Of a DNA stretch of 64,000 bases, positions 23,137-33,773 are shown one piece after another; positions within the stretch are counted from its first letter, which is position 1; every line of letters begins with the position of its first letter. This stretch comes from Chlorobium sp. (GTDB taxonomy: Bacteria > Bacteroidota > Chlorobiia > Chlorobiales > Chlorobiaceae), in NCBI GenBank assembly GCA_005843825.1, contig SZXX01000012.1, positions 1 to 64,000 on the forward strand, given 5' to 3'. Position numbers and translations under genes: made by a program. The notes beneath the pieces were generated by a model. The model was not told the origin of the DNA. It did not search any database and was given only the letters and a program-made list of their open reading frames with translations.

Positions 23137-26040
23137 TTAATAACCGAAAATTTCGTTAAGCGACAGCTCCTTTATAGTTCCGTATTTTCGGAGAGTCTCC
23201 ATATCAAGATTCTCTTTTTTCCCAAGCACCAGCATGACATGTTTTTTGTTGTTGAAATGCGCCGTGTGGAATTTTTCGATATCGCCGAGGCTCATGGTTG
23301 CAACGTCACGATAGATATCCTTTCTGATATCATAGCTGTGTCCCAGCCTTACAGCCTCTTCATAATTAAAAAGAACCTCGGTTCTGGTCAGCCGTTCAGT
23401 GGATATCTTCTGCAGAATGCCGGTTTGTGCCGAAGCAAACAATTCAGGCGACTTCGGCAGTTCATTCATCAGTGTGTTGATGCCATCAAGCGCTTCGGGC
23501 AGCTTGTCTGCCTGAGTGCCGATATAACTGACAATATAGTTGAACTCTTTTTGCTGTTTAGGCGCTTTAAAGACAGAAAACACAGAATAAGCAAGCGCTT
23601 TTGCCTCTCGGAGCTCCTGGAAAACCACTGACGACATTCCTCCGCCGTAATATTCGTTGAAGAGGGTCACCAGAGGTACCATTGCAGGATCGTATTGATC
23701 GTCCTTTGTCAACAGAAGCACTTCAGCCTGGGTCATGTCGTAATCAGCCACATAGACAAGATTCTCGTCCTGTTCAAGATCTTTGTAGGGGTCGGACGAT
23801 GGTACCGTCTTGAATGATTCAGGGTAGTGCCTGACCGAGCGCAGTTCACTAAGCACCATACTGGAAGTGGCAGGTCCGTAGTAGAGTACCCGATGGCTGT
23901 AATGAAGCAGCTTCTGAATTTCTTCCAGCAACTCCTTCGAGCTTATCTTTTCGAGCTCCTCATTGCTGAGGACGTTGGTGAAAGGTGAAACGGGGCCATA
24001 CTTGCCGTAATTGGCCATCGCTTCAAAGAGTATCTTCTTTTTGGAAAGTTTGTCATCGTCCCGCTCTTTCAGTATTCCTGCTTTCAGATTTTCAAGCGCT
24101 GTCTCATCAGGTCGGGTGTCAACAAGAAGATTTTCAAGCAATCGAATGGCGGTTGCAGCGTTTTTCTCAAGTCCTGACAGCTTGAGGTAAACATAATGAT
24201 CGGAAGTAAAGGCAGAAAAGCTTGCACCGATTTTATAGAGTTCTCCGTTGAATTCCGGAGGCGTGAGGGCAGAGGTTCCAAGATAGGAGAGATAGTCAAG
24301 TGCCAGCTCTATGTTTTTGCTGTTATTTTTTCCGATATCAAACACATAGTAGAGAGAGAAAAGCTCGTTTTCGCGGTTTTGCAGATAGTGCAGTCTGATA
24401 CTCGCATTGATATCAAAAAACTCGATATCCTTGGTATAGTCAAGAAAGCAAGGCTCGGTCTTTTCTGATTTCTGGGCCAGAAGTTTTTCGGCAAACGGTG
24501 ACGAGGTATTCCGGTTCACCGTGAGAGGAGTGATCAGTGGCTTCTGGATTTTCGTTTCACTCACAGGTACGCCGTGTTCCTTGTAGACGCCCACATAATT
24601 TGCGTTGTAGTGCTTCCGGGCAAACGTTACAAGATCATCTTTTGTGATCTTCTGCAGACGTTCCAGCTGACTGACATGTTCCGGCCAGGCCATACCCCAG
24701 ATAAACGAATCAACATAGGCCTCTACACGCCCCTTGTTGTTTTCATAGAGTTTAAGCTGTTCAATTTTAAGATCATTGATTGCAGCTTCAAGCAGCCAAT
24801 CGGTAAATTTGCCCTCTTTTAGCAGTTCAAGCTGGTTGAGCAGCAGCTCTTTCACCTGGTCAAGCGTTTGACCCTCTCTTGGCTTTCCGCTCAGCATATG
24901 CGCGGAGTAATCTTTCATCATCACCAGCATCGAGCCGCCATCAAGGACTTTCTGCTGCTGGTTGAGGTTAAGATCAATAAGTCCTGCAGTCTGGTTATAT
25001 AAAATCTTGTCAACAAGCGTAAGGTAATCAGCATCCAGGCTGTTGACTCCATTGAACCGGAACCCGATGACCACCTCTTCTGATTCAGGTCCTGCAACCT
25101 TGATGATAGTTGGTTCCGTGATTGCATCCTCTATAGCAGGTGTAAAGAGGGGAATCTCTTTTGGCTGCAGTACCGAAAACTTATCGTCGATGAGTTGTAT
25201 CGTTGCATCAGGATCAAAATCTCCGGCAATGCAGAGTGCCATGTTGTTCGGCACATAGTAGGTGTGGTAGTAGTTGAGAACATTCCTGATTGAAGGATTT
25301 TTCAAATGTTCTGCCTTGCCGATCGTGGTCTGGGTACCGTAGGTGTGTTTTTTAAAGAGGTCAGCAAACATACTTTCCCATATTTTCCTGCTGTCGCTGT
25401 CCATTGTCATGTTTTTCTCTTCATACACGGTTTCAAGTTCGGTGTGAAAAAGTCTCATGACCGGATTACGGAATCGCTCCGCTTCAATGGTGAGCCACTG
25501 GTCCAGTTTGTTCGATGGAATATCGTTGAGATAGACGGTTTGTTCAACCCAGGTATAGGCATTGGTGCCATGAGCACCGATGGAGTTCAGAAGTTTGTCA
25601 TATTCGTTTGGTACGGTATAGCTGGCGGCAATATTGGAAATGCTGTCAATATCCTTGTATATCGCAGCTCTTTTATCCGCATCAGCGGTTGAACGGTATT
25701 GTTCATAGAGTTCCGAAATCTTTTCAAGCTCGGTATGTTCTTTTGCATAGTCAAGAGCGCCGATTGAATCTGTTCCTTTAAAGAGCATATGCTCAAGGTA
25801 GTGAGCAAGGCCGGTGGTCTCTGCCGGATCATTTTTACTGCCTGCCCTGACGGCGATTGATGTATATATTCTTGGCTCATCGCGGAGTGAACTCATGTAA
25901 ACGGTCAGGCCGTTATCGAGTGTATAGATTCTTGTATTGAGAGGGTCTCCCGAAACTGTCTTGTATGAATAGTTCTTAACGTCGTTGAGCATGGGCCTGC
26001 ATGATATTAAATGTAAAAAGAGTATCCCGATGGCAAACAT
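23137..26040 (-). CDS. M16-family zinc metallopeptidase, predicted lipoprotein
   Basis: 967 aa, the double-length pitrilysin type. The N-terminus [14 protein letters not shown] gives a lipobox LISC with Cys14, suggesting a lipoprotein. The inverted zinc motif HYLEH (His80, Glu83, His84) is complete, with the distal glutamate in ETVYEEKN. The C-terminal half is an inactive M16 domain with [23 protein letters not shown]. It probably degrades peptides in the periplasm or aids outer-membrane maintenance. It is first in the operon with the LptF/G-type permease and the SAM hydroxide adenosyltransferase. Confidence 0.9.
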   Translation of the reverse strand: MFAIGILFLHLISCRPMLNDVKNYSYKTVSGDPLNTRIYTLDNGLTVYMSSLRDEPRIYTSIAVRAGSKNDPAETTGLAHYLEHMLFKGTDSIGALDYAKEHTELEKISELYEQYRSTADADKRAAIYKDIDSISNIAASYTVPNEYDKLLNSIGAHGTNAYTWVEQTVYLNDIPSNKLDQWLTIEAERFRNPVMRLFHTELETVYEEKNMTMDSDSRKIWESMFADLFKKHTYGTQTTIGKAEHLKNPSIRNVLNYYHTYYVPNNMALCIAGDFDPDATIQLIDDKFSVLQPKEIPLFTPAIEDAITEPTIIKVAGPESEEVVIGFRFNGVNSLDADYLTLVDKILYNQTAGLIDLNLNQQQKVLDGGSMLVMMKDYSAHMLSGKPREGQTLDQVKELLLNQLELLKEGKFTDWLLEAAINDLKIEQLKLYENNKGRVEAYVDSFIWGMAWPEHVSQLERLQKITKDDLVTFARKHYNANYVGVYKEHGVPVSETKIQKPLITPLTVNRNTSSPFAEKLLAQKSEKTEPCFLDYTKDIEFFDINASIRLHYLQNRENELFSLYYVFDIGKNNSKNIELALDYLSYLGTSALTPPEFNGELYKIGASFSAFTSDHYVYLKLSGLEKNAATAIRLLENLLVDTRPDETALENLKAGILKERDDDKLSKKKILFEAMANYGKYGPVSPFTNVLSNEELEKISSKELLEEIQKLLHYSHRVLYYGPATSSMVLSELRSVRHYPESFKTVPSSDPYKDLEQDENLVYVADYDMTQAEVLLLTKDDQYDPAMVPLVTLFNEYYGGGMSSVVFQELREAKALAYSVFSVFKAPKQQKEFNYIVSYIGTQADKLPEALDGINTLMNELPKSPELFASAQTGILQKISTERLTRTEVLFNYEEAVRLGHSYDIRKDIYRDVATMSLGDIEKFHTAHFNNKKHVMLVLGKKENLDMETLRKYGTIKELSLNEIFGY

Positions 26041-26349
26041 CGGGATACGATGGATTCTGAACTTTCGAAAATTGCCCCGTATTTAAAAAAAACTATAATA
26101 ATCGGATATAAAGCGCATAATTGCAACCTTCATTACTGACCTTTTTGCATTAATATACAGTCTGGAAGCCGAAGGAGCAGTGCTCATGTTACAACGTAAC
26201 GCAAGTCGCTCTGTATTTAGCTCTCACACCGGCAGAGTTGGAAGGTAATAACCCGTGGATGTTGCGTAAGAACTAACAAATAGCTTTAATAGTTCTTTTA
26301 GGCGCAGGAGAGAAGAACATGAAATACTATCAAGAGAGGAGAGTTGTTG
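26041..26349. promoter_or_regulatory. divergent promoter region of the M16 gene and uvrB
   Basis: 309 bp. It is AT-rich near 26080-26160, expected for promoters in both directions. A purine-rich ribosome-binding site (GAGAGGAGA) lies just before uvrB. No LexA-like palindrome (CTGT-N8-ACAG) was seen, so SOS control of uvrB is not supported here. Confidence 0.4.
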
Positions 26350-28404
26350 ATGCAGGGGAACGGGAACGGAATATTCAAACTTGTAAGTCCTTACAGTCCG
26401 GCGGGAGACCAGCCGAAAGCCATTGAATCACTCACCGAAGGAGTACTTTCAGGCAATCCATACCAGACACTGCTTGGTGTTACCGGTTCCGGTAAAACAT
26501 TCACCATTTCAAACGTCATTGCCCAGGTCAATAAGCCTGTGCTGGTGATGAGCCATAACAAGACCCTTGCCGCACAGCTCTACGGCGAGCTCAAGCAGTT
26601 TTTTCCCGATAATGCTGTTGAGTATTTTATCAGCTACTACGACTTTTATCAGCCTGAAGCCTACCTTCCAGCGCTTGACAAGTATATAGCCAAAGACCTT
26701 CGCATAAACGACGAGATAGAACGCCTGCGTCTCAAAACCACCAGTGCATTGCTCAGTGGCAGGAAGGATGTTATTGTTGTCAGTTCTGTCAGTTGCATTT
26801 ATGGTCTTGGCTCACCTGAAGACTGGAAAGCCCAGATTATTGAACTGCGTTCCGGAATGGAAAAAGATCGGGATGCTTTTCTGAAAGAGCTGATAGCCCT
26901 TCACTATATCCGTGACGATGTCCAGCCCACTTCGGGAAAGTTCAGGGTGAGGGGTGATATTATTGATCTTGTTCCTGCTCATGAGGAGCTTGCTCTTCGA
27001 ATCGAGTTTTTCGGAAACACTATAGAGAGTCTTCAGACCTTTGAAATTAACACCGGGGAAGTGCTTGGGGTCGAAGACTATGCGTTTATCTATCCGGCCC
27101 GGCAGTTTGTCGCTGATGAGGAGAAGCTCGGTGACGCCATGCTGGCAATTGAAAACGAGCTCGCAGGCCGGTTGAATTTTTATCGCGATGAAAACCGCTT
27201 TCTTGAGGCCCGCAGGATTGAGGAGCGGACCCGTTATGATCTTGAAATGATCAAGGAGCTCGGCTACTGTTCCGGGATTGAAAATTATTCAAGGCATCTT
27301 TCCGGACGCAAAGAAGGGGAGCGGCCTTACTGCCTCCTTGATTATTTCCCTTCGGATTATCTTGTTGTCATTGATGAATCCCATGTAACGCTGCCTCAGA
27401 TACGCGGCATGTACGGTGGCGACCGCTCCCGGAAAACCATTCTTGTTGAGCACGGGTTCAGGCTTCCTTCAGCGCTCGATAATCGTCCGCTTCGTTTTGA
27501 GGAGTTTGAGGAGATGGTATCGCAGGTTATCTGCGTCAGTGCCACTCCCGCCGAGCATGAACTGATGCGTTCAGGTGGAGTGGTGGTTGAACAGCTTGTC
27601 CGTCCTACAGGTCTGCTTGACCCTCCGGTGGAAGTTCGTCCAGTCGCGGGACAGATTGATAATCTGCTTGCAGAAATCCGTAAACATACAGCCAGAGGCC
27701 ATAAGGCTCTGGTCATGACTTTGACGAAAAGAATGGCTGAGGATCTGCACGACTTTTTCAGGAAGACGGGCATACGCTCGCGCTACCTGCATTCGGAGAT
27801 CAAGAGTCTGGAGCGTATACAGATTCTCAGAGAGCTGAGGGTTGGAGATATCGATGTGCTTGTGGGGGTTAACCTCCTTCGTGAAGGGCTTGATCTTCCT
27901 GAAGTATCGCTAGTGGCTATTCTTGATGCCGATAAGGAGGGCTTTTTGCGCAACACCCGTTCGCTTATGCAGATTGCCGGCAGGGCGGCCCGTAATGTTG
28001 AGGGCTTTGTTGTGCTCTATGCCGATGTTCTGACGCGCTCCATACGTGAAGTGCTTGATGAAACTGCAAGGCGTCGTGCGATTCAGCATCGCTATAACGA
28101 AGACCATGGCATTACTCCGCAGTCAATTATAAAATCGATTGATCAGGTTCTTGATACCACGAGTGTAGCTGATGCCGAGGAGCGCTATCGCAGAAAGCGG
28201 TTTGGGCTTGTGGCAAAGCCTGAAAGGCTGCTGTCGGGTCTCATTGAGACGCTGACGCCTCAGGAAACTTATGCCATGGCGGCCGAACTCCGGATTGAAA
28301 TGCAGGAAGCTGCTGTGCAGATGGAGTACGAAAAAGCTGCTTATCTCCGAGACGAGATTTCAAAGCTTGAACAGGTTATAAAACGCATGCCGACTGAGGG
28401 ATAG
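26350..28404 (+). CDS. uvrB: excinuclease ABC subunit B
   Basis: 684 aa from ATG 26350, preceded by GAGGAG; an upstream TTG is less likely. Walker A GVTGSGKT is at residues 43-50, the beta-hairpin [12 protein letters not shown] inserts into damaged DNA, and the helicase motifs (IDESH, GRAARN) are present. The C-terminal UVR motif ([12 protein letters not shown]) binds UvrC. It verifies damage in nucleotide excision repair with UvrA and UvrC. The length is normal. The restriction-modification pair follows 163 bp downstream. Confidence 0.97.
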   Translation: MQGNGNGIFKLVSPYSPAGDQPKAIESLTEGVLSGNPYQTLLGVTGSGKTFTISNVIAQVNKPVLVMSHNKTLAAQLYGELKQFFPDNAVEYFISYYDFYQPEAYLPALDKYIAKDLRINDEIERLRLKTTSALLSGRKDVIVVSSVSCIYGLGSPEDWKAQIIELRSGMEKDRDAFLKELIALHYIRDDVQPTSGKFRVRGDIIDLVPAHEELALRIEFFGNTIESLQTFEINTGEVLGVEDYAFIYPARQFVADEEKLGDAMLAIENELAGRLNFYRDENRFLEARRIEERTRYDLEMIKELGYCSGIENYSRHLSGRKEGERPYCLLDYFPSDYLVVIDESHVTLPQIRGMYGGDRSRKTILVEHGFRLPSALDNRPLRFEEFEEMVSQVICVSATPAEHELMRSGGVVVEQLVRPTGLLDPPVEVRPVAGQIDNLLAEIRKHTARGHKALVMTLTKRMAEDLHDFFRKTGIRSRYLHSEIKSLERIQILRELRVGDIDVLVGVNLLREGLDLPEVSLVAILDADKEGFLRNTRSLMQIAGRAARNVEGFVVLYADVLTRSIREVLDETARRRAIQHRYNEDHGITPQSIIKSIDQVLDTTSVADAEERYRRKRFGLVAKPERLLSGLIETLTPQETYAMAAELRIEMQEAAVQMEYEKAAYLRDEISKLEQVIKRMPTEG

Positions 28405-28567
28405 CCTCCATTAAGGTTTATGCCGGCGAAGAAATAACATAATGGCAATACAGGTAGGGCCGTATTCTGGTTGTGGTTGTATCTAACTTTGGAGAAAGTT
28501 TGTAAATTGACTGACGTATATTATCCTCAGTGTTGCGGAACATCTCTCTGAAATTAATTTTGTTTTC

Positions 28568-29158
28568 ATGGCTATCAGTGCGTTACCTGAGTCCCTTCAG
28601 TCCGGCTATGAAATTCATGAGTGGAGGCATGCTTCTGCCATTCTTGCTCTTGATTTTCCTGATGAATTAGCAGACATCTGTGATGTGTTGGGTCACTTTC
28701 GTCTTTGTAAGACTTTTTTAACAAGTCCAGGTGGGCGTAAATCTCAGGTTTCTCAGGGGATTGACTCTGCATTTTATACCAAAGGATGGGTGGAGAAAAA
28801 GTTTGACACAGCTTTTGTCGTTGATAATACCTCTATCGCAAGCCCTACTCATGCGGTTGACTGTTATAAGAACAAAGTGGCGTTGGAAATTGAATGGAAT
28901 AATAAAGACCCGTTTTTTGATCGGGATTTAAACAACTTCAGATTACTGTTTGAACTTCGAGTAATTTCTGTTGGAGTTATTGTGACGAGGTGTGATTCAT
29001 TGCAAGATATTTTTGATCGACTGGACAGGGGAAGCTCTTTTGGTGCATCAACTACGCACATGAGCAAGCTTCTGCCAAAGGTCGAGGGAGGCGGTGGTGG
29101 CGGATGCCCTGTACTTGTTTTTGGAATTAAAGATACCCTTTATGACGAGAATTGTTAA
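28568..29158 (+). CDS. BglII-like type II restriction endonuclease
   Basis: 196 aa. It matches the Endonuc-BglII family, with a PD-(D/E)XK-type core at Asp98 and Glu107-Ile-Glu109 in VALEIEWNNKD, followed by FDRDLNNFRLLFE. In BglII itself the third catalytic residue is Gln, in an E-x-Q arrangement; here it is Glu, and Lys113 lies nearby. By inference it cuts a GATC-centred palindrome such as AGATCT or RGATCY; specificity is not proven. The glycine-rich C-terminal stretch (VEGGGGGGCP) is unusual. The 3' end overlaps the methyltransferase start by 17 bp. Parts of the gene are AT-richer than uvrB (one 60-base line near 28861 has 20 G/C), consistent with transfer. Confidence 0.8.
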   Translation: MAISALPESLQSGYEIHEWRHASAILALDFPDELADICDVLGHFRLCKTFLTSPGGRKSQVSQGIDSAFYTKGWVEKKFDTAFVVDNTSIASPTHAVDCYKNKVALEIEWNNKDPFFDRDLNNFRLLFELRVISVGVIVTRCDSLQDIFDRLDRGSSFGASTTHMSKLLPKVEGGGGGGCPVLVFGIKDTLYDENC

Positions 29159-29819
29159 TGTAACTGAGCCTACTCCCGCAGAGGACTTGCTGTTAAAGAC
29201 GAGAGATCGGTACTCTACTATTCTTGCTGATCCTCCCTGGCAGTTCCAAAACCGTACGGGGAAGATGGCACCAGAGCATAAGAGGCTGTTGCGTTATCCA
29301 ACTATGGAGATCAAAGAGATTATGGAGATGCCTGTTCCAAAGCTTGCGGCAGCTAAATCTCACTTGTATCTGTGGGTTCCTAATGCACTTTTAAAGGAAG
29401 GTTTGCAGGTCATGGAGGCATGGGGTTTCACATATAAGACTAACTTGGTTTGGCATAAAATCCGTAAGGATGGTGGTTCTGATGGTCGGGGAGTTGGGTT
29501 CTATTTCAGAAATGTCACTGAACTGATTTTATTCGGCGTCCGCGGTAGTATGAGGACGTTACAGCCAGGCAGAACAAAAGTTAATCTGTTCGGGACAAGG
29601 AAAAGAGAGCATTCCCGTAAACCAGACGAGGTCTATGATTTGATCGAGGAATGTTCACCTGGGCCTTACATTGAGCTTTTCGCAAGATTTAAACGGCAAG
29701 GTTGGGACCAGTGGGGTAATGAGGATGTAGAAACAAACTCATTTAATGATGTTGCATTCAGAAACGGTCATGCTGATGTTAGTGAAAACCAGCTGAGCTT
29801 TATGGAAACAGCAGGATAG
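29142..29819 (+). CDS. MT-A70-family DNA adenine N6-methyltransferase
   Basis: 225 aa from ATG 29142; an in-frame GTG at 29094 would lengthen the overlap without a better signal. The catalytic DPPW motif is at residues 30-33. It is followed by SHLYLWVPNALL, the AWGFTYKTNLVWHKI strand and a C-terminal FARFKRQGWDQWGNE segment that closes the SAM pocket, as in MT-A70/M.MunI relatives. It transfers a methyl group to adenine. Its overlap with the endonuclease gene says it is the protective partner. The known BglII methylase modifies cytosine, so this pairing is of a different type. It could also protect a site other than the BglII one. Confidence 0.85.
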   Translation: MTRIVNVTEPTPAEDLLLKTRDRYSTILADPPWQFQNRTGKMAPEHKRLLRYPTMEIKEIMEMPVPKLAAAKSHLYLWVPNALLKEGLQVMEAWGFTYKTNLVWHKIRKDGGSDGRGVGFYFRNVTELILFGVRGSMRTLQPGRTKVNLFGTRKREHSRKPDEVYDLIEECSPGPYIELFARFKRQGWDQWGNEDVETNSFNDVAFRNGHADVSENQLSFMETAG

Positions 29820-29997
29820 AAAGGCCTGCCCGTATTCGAGGAAAACGCTCTGTGCTCTGTTTGAATTCAATTAGTTATAAGGCAAGTCGAGAGCGTCGGA
29901 AGGAATGTACTGTCTTTGCATCTATAGCCGACTTTGTCATAAAAGCGCAATTTCGTGTACTGATTTGAACACATGGTCAGACTGATCAAGCCCTAAC

Positions 29998-30023
29998 AGC
30001 CGGAGTAATTTCCGGCTTTTTTA
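29998..30023 (+). terminator. intrinsic terminator closing the R-M operon
   Basis: AGCCGGA / TCCGGCT 7-bp stem with a GTAATT loop, followed by TTTTTTATT. It lies 179 bp after the methyltransferase stop and upstream of the rel promoter region. Confidence 0.85.
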
Positions 30024-30131
30024 TTGCCTGAAGCGGTCTGTTTTGTATGTTACTTAATGGTGCTTTTTTGTTGATTTGAGACTTTTTTGTAATGAAAAGT
30101 CCATAAGCTGTGTTTATATATAAAGGACTGA

Positions 30132-30163
30132 TACTGTGTACATTATAGAATAAGTACACAGTA
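30132..30163. promoter_or_regulatory. 10-bp inverted repeat, likely rel operator
   Basis: TACTGTGTAC, a 12-base spacer (ATTATAGAATAA), then GTACACAGTA: a perfect 10-bp inverted repeat. The spacer contains a -10-like TATAGAAT, so a dimeric regulator bound here would cover the rel promoter, 47 bp upstream of the ATG. The bound factor is unknown. As RNA it could also form a 10-bp hairpin, but it has no U-tract and AT-rich DNA surrounds it. Confidence 0.6.
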
Positions 30164-30210
30164 CTGCCCCCCTTATCTTTTAACTGGTTTTTTTCGGGAG
30201 TTTGTTTGCG

Positions 30211-32412
30211 ATGTTAGCCCAGATTGAGAAGGATCATTACGATAAACTCCACGAGATACTTGCGCTTTCCCGCCGGAATCTTAAAAACTTTGATGAATCA
30301 CTGATTCAGCGGGCGTTTTTTATGTGCTATCGGGCACATGAGGGAGAAAAAAGGGCTTCTGGAGAGCCGTTTTTTTATCATCCTGTCGAAGTGGCCACCA
30401 TTCTTCTCAATGAACTTCCTCTTGACGGCGTATCCGTTGCGGCTGCACTCTTGCATGATGTTATTGAGGATAGCGGCTATACCTTTGAAGATATTGTAGC
30501 TGAACTTGGTGTTGAAGTCGCTGAAATTGTTGAAGGGCTTACCAAGATTTCCGGCATCATGATCAACCGGGAGACGACCCAGGCTGAAGGCTTTCGCAAG
30601 ATGCTGCTTTCTATGGTGAAGGATATTCGGGTTATTCTCATAAAATTCTGCGATCGGCTGCATAACATGAGAACGCTTGAATCTCTTCCGGAGCACCGTC
30701 GTCTGAAGATCGCTCTTGAAACAAGGGATATCTATGCTCCTCTGGCGCACCGGTTCGGTCTTGGAAAGATGAAGGTTGAGTTTGAAAACCTTGCTCTCAA
30801 ATTTATTGATCCTGAGATGTATGACTTTCTGATGAAGAAGGTCCGCACGAGCAGGGGAGAGCGGGTTAACTATCTTAGTAAAATGATAACTCCGATCAAG
30901 GCTGATCTTGAAAAACAGGGCTTCAAGGTGGCTGTGGATGGTCGGGCCAAGCATCTTTTTTCGATATACAACAAGATGCGCAGCAAGAACAAGACCTTTG
31001 AGGATATCCACGATCTTTATGGTATCCGGGTTATTGTCGATACGGAGCGTATTGCCGACTGCTTTGCGGTCTATGGCTTTATTACACAGAAATATCCGCC
31101 TATTCCGCAGCATTTCAAGGACTATATCTCCATACCGAAACATAATGGATACCAGTCTCTCCATTCAGCTATCATAGGCCCTAGGGGTCACATGGTTGAG
31201 CTGCAGATCCGTACAAAGCGTATGCATGAATTTGCTGAGCTTGGAGTTGCAGCCCATTGGCGATATAAGGAAAAAATTTCTCGGGATGATGCCAACGTTG
31301 ATTCTTTCCTGCGCTGGGCCAGAGAGCTGATCAAGGATGCTGATTCGGCGGCTGAATTTATGGAGGGATTCAAGCTCAATCTCTACCATGATGAGATCTA
31401 CGTGTTTACTCCGAAAGGGGATATGAAAACCATGCCTGCCGGCGCGACCCCGATTGATTTTGCCTATGCGATTCATACCGAGGTTGGAAACGGCTGTATC
31501 GGCTCCAAGGTTAACGGCAAGATTGTTCGTCTGAATGCGGTGCTGAAATCCGGTGACAGGGTGGAGATCATCACTTCAAAAAACCAGAAGCCGAAATCCG
31601 ACTGGCTGAAAATAGTTGTCACCCAGCGCGCAAAGCTTAAAATTCGATCTGCCATCAATGAGGAACGGCGGATTCAGATTGAAAAGGGCCGGGGCATGTG
31701 GGAAAAAATGCTTACCGGCACCAAAAAGCTTCTTACTGATAATGATATCATCCGGCAGGTTAAGCGATACGGCATTAAGACCCCTGCAGATTTTTTCAGT
31801 GCTCTTGCCAGTCAGCAGATCAACGGTGAAGAGGTCATAGAGCGTGTAACAAGCGCCCGAAAGGAAGAGCCTGCTGCAAAATCTGCCACTGACGAAGCCC
31901 GTGAAGTTGAGGATTATCTCCAGAAAGCCCGGCAGGAGCAGGAACAGGAAGGTGTGGCCTCCAAAAAGGATGAGGTTGTTATTGCCGGCATGAGCAATAT
32001 TGCCTATTCCTATGCTAAATGCTGTCAGCCGGTTCCGGGTGATGATGTGATTGGATTTGTGACAACAGAGGGTGTTGTTAAAATTCACCGCAAAAACTGT
32101 GTCAATGTCAGCAATGAAAATCTTCAGAAAAGTGAGAGGGTTGTCTCTGTTTCATGGAACAGGAAGGTTGAGACCGATTTCCTTGCCGGTATAAAGATTG
32201 TCGGTGAAGATCGTATTGGCATTATCAACCAGATTACAACGGTCATCTCTAAATTTGATACCAATATCCGCAGTATTTCGCTTCACGCCCGCGATGGTAT
32301 GTTTGTCGGTACGCTCATGATCTATGTCCGTAATGCCGACAAGCTGAGTTCTCTTATGGACAAGGTGAAAAAAGTTCAGGGAGTCTTTACCGTTGAGCGT
32401 CTTATAAGCTGA
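30211..32412 (+). CDS. bifunctional (p)ppGpp synthetase/hydrolase (Rel/SpoT)
   Basis: 733 aa from ATG 30211 with GGGAG about 10 nt upstream; a TTG three codons earlier is less likely. The HD hydrolase domain is intact (His57, His82-Asp83, Glu86-Asp87 in LLHDVIED). The synthetase domain follows with HNGYQSLH and VELQIRT. Then come TGS (EIYVFTPKGDMKTMPAGATPIDFAY), a zinc-finger-like CCQPVPGD and a C-terminal ACT domain. An intact HD site implies both synthesis and degradation of the alarmone. It is the only Rel-type gene seen here, and Chlorobi usually carry one long RSH. It stands behind the palindrome at 30132-30163. Confidence 0.95.
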   Translation: MLAQIEKDHYDKLHEILALSRRNLKNFDESLIQRAFFMCYRAHEGEKRASGEPFFYHPVEVATILLNELPLDGVSVAAALLHDVIEDSGYTFEDIVAELGVEVAEIVEGLTKISGIMINRETTQAEGFRKMLLSMVKDIRVILIKFCDRLHNMRTLESLPEHRRLKIALETRDIYAPLAHRFGLGKMKVEFENLALKFIDPEMYDFLMKKVRTSRGERVNYLSKMITPIKADLEKQGFKVAVDGRAKHLFSIYNKMRSKNKTFEDIHDLYGIRVIVDTERIADCFAVYGFITQKYPPIPQHFKDYISIPKHNGYQSLHSAIIGPRGHMVELQIRTKRMHEFAELGVAAHWRYKEKISRDDANVDSFLRWARELIKDADSAAEFMEGFKLNLYHDEIYVFTPKGDMKTMPAGATPIDFAYAIHTEVGNGCIGSKVNGKIVRLNAVLKSGDRVEIITSKNQKPKSDWLKIVVTQRAKLKIRSAINEERRIQIEKGRGMWEKMLTGTKKLLTDNDIIRQVKRYGIKTPADFFSALASQQINGEEVIERVTSARKEEPAAKSATDEAREVEDYLQKARQEQEQEGVASKKDEVVIAGMSNIAYSYAKCCQPVPGDDVIGFVTTEGVVKIHRKNCVNVSNENLQKSERVVSVSWNRKVETDFLAGIKIVGEDRIGIINQITTVISKFDTNIRSISLHARDGMFVGTLMIYVRNADKLSSLMDKVKKVQGVFTVERLIS

Positions 32413-32643
32413 GCGCGTTTCGTTGCGAAACACCACCCCCTGGTTGCCAGGTTTAAAAATATTATAGCACCACTGTTCTGTAAGAAATCCGTATTCGTAT
32501 ATTGGTTTTTATCAACAAACCGGTCGTGTATGGCTGATCAGTAAAATATCAGGGTATAGAAGAAAAAAGCTTTGATTATCCTGTTTAAATGTTTTTTTAC
32601 AGTCAGTTGTACCGCCTCTCAATCAATTTAGTATAGAGTAGTT

Positions 32644-33741
32644 ATGAAAAAAACAGCATTATACTCCTGGCATGAACAGGCTGGAGCGAAAATTATTGAC
32701 TTTGGCGGTTATCTGATGCCGGTACAGTATTCCGGAATTATTGCCGAGCATAAGGCTGTTAGAAATGCTGCCGGGTTGTTTGATGTTTCTCATATGGGAA
32801 ACTTTTACATTAAAGGCAGTCGGGCCAAGGAGTTTCTCCAGTCCGTCACGACCAACGACCTTGAAAAACTCGAAGCAGGTTTTGCGCAATACAACCTGCT
32901 GCTCTATCCTCATGGAGGTATTGTTGATGATCTGATTATCTATCGTATTGATAGCGATACCTATTTTCTTATTGTCAACGCAAGCAATGCCCCAAAAGAC
33001 TTCGCCTGGCTGCAGCAGCATATCACTGCTTTTGAAGGAGTTACCCTCGAAGATCATACCGACAGGCTTTCATTGATTGCTCTTCAGGGGCCTGTTGCTC
33101 TCGATATTCTCAAGATCGTTTTCCCCTCTCTGGCAATAGACTCGCTTGGCTCATTTCAGTTCTGTAACGCCTCATTTCAGGGTTCCGATCTCATAATTGC
33201 CAGAACCGGCTATACTGGTGAAAAGGGTGTGGAAATCTGTCTGCCGAATGAGATTGCGCTGCCCTTATGGCAGGCCCTTGTTGATGCGGGCCAGAAGTCT
33301 GGTATTCAGCCCATAGGGCTTGGAGCGCGTGATACTCTCCGTCTTGAGATGGGCTACTCTCTCTATGGTCATGAGATTGATCAGGACACAAACCCGCTTG
33401 AGGCAAGGCTGAAATGGGTTGTGAAAATGAAGAAAGGACATTTTATCGGTAAAGAGGCATGCCAGCAGGTTGAGGAAAATCTGACGCGTGGAGTTGCCGG
33501 CTTCAGCCTTGATGGCAGGGTTCTTCCCCGCCAGGGTTTCAAGGTGTATAATACCGACCGGCAGGAAATTGGCTGGGTGTGCAGTGGTACGCTTTCACCA
33601 ACGCTTCAGGAACCGATCGGTACCTGCAATATCGTGCACGAATATATAACTCCTGGAACAGCCATTCTGGTTGAGGTACGAGGGACTTTGCATACCGGAG
33701 TGATCAGGGCTCTTCCTTTTGTTACAACATCCCTAAGCTGA
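32644..33741 (+). CDS. gcvT: glycine cleavage system T protein (aminomethyltransferase)
   Basis: 365 aa. GcvT features: GLFDVSHMGNFYIKG near residue 45, AQYNLLLYPHGGIVDDLIIYR and the folate-binding domain with ARTGYTGEKGVEI and GLGARDTLRLEMGY. The C-terminal domain ends at about 365, normal length. It transfers the aminomethyl carbon to tetrahydrofolate, releasing ammonia. The partners gcvH and gcvP are not in the window. It follows rel by 231 bp, in which I see only two small GC hairpins (about 32417-32431 and 32439-32451), and precedes ftsK by 32 bp. Confidence 0.95.
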   Translation: MKKTALYSWHEQAGAKIIDFGGYLMPVQYSGIIAEHKAVRNAAGLFDVSHMGNFYIKGSRAKEFLQSVTTNDLEKLEAGFAQYNLLLYPHGGIVDDLIIYRIDSDTYFLIVNASNAPKDFAWLQQHITAFEGVTLEDHTDRLSLIALQGPVALDILKIVFPSLAIDSLGSFQFCNASFQGSDLIIARTGYTGEKGVEICLPNEIALPLWQALVDAGQKSGIQPIGLGARDTLRLEMGYSLYGHEIDQDTNPLEARLKWVVKMKKGHFIGKEACQQVEENLTRGVAGFSLDGRVLPRQGFKVYNTDRQEIGWVCSGTLSPTLQEPIGTCNIVHEYITPGTAILVEVRGTLHTGVIRALPFVTTSLS

Positions 33742-33773
33742 CGGTAAAAAGGTATCAAGGAGCGATTGCACAG

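Larger units (their letters stand above)
29820..30210. other. gap between the R-M system and rel
   Basis: 391 bp without a gene. It holds an intrinsic terminator at 29998-30023, which closes the R-M unit, and an inverted repeat at 30132-30163 in the likely rel promoter. The first 180 bp (29820-29997) show no gene, no tRNA and no recognisable attachment repeat. Confidence 0.6.

Noticed and set aside
26319-26430. 36-codon frame starting at 26319 and overlapping the uvrB start, with a purine-rich leader
   Set aside because: It most likely reflects the uvrB ribosome-binding region; short and without recognisable sequence.
28405-30210. Attachment-site repeats or a tRNA flanking the R-M genes
   Set aside because: I compared both flanks by eye and found no matching direct repeat, tRNA or integrase.
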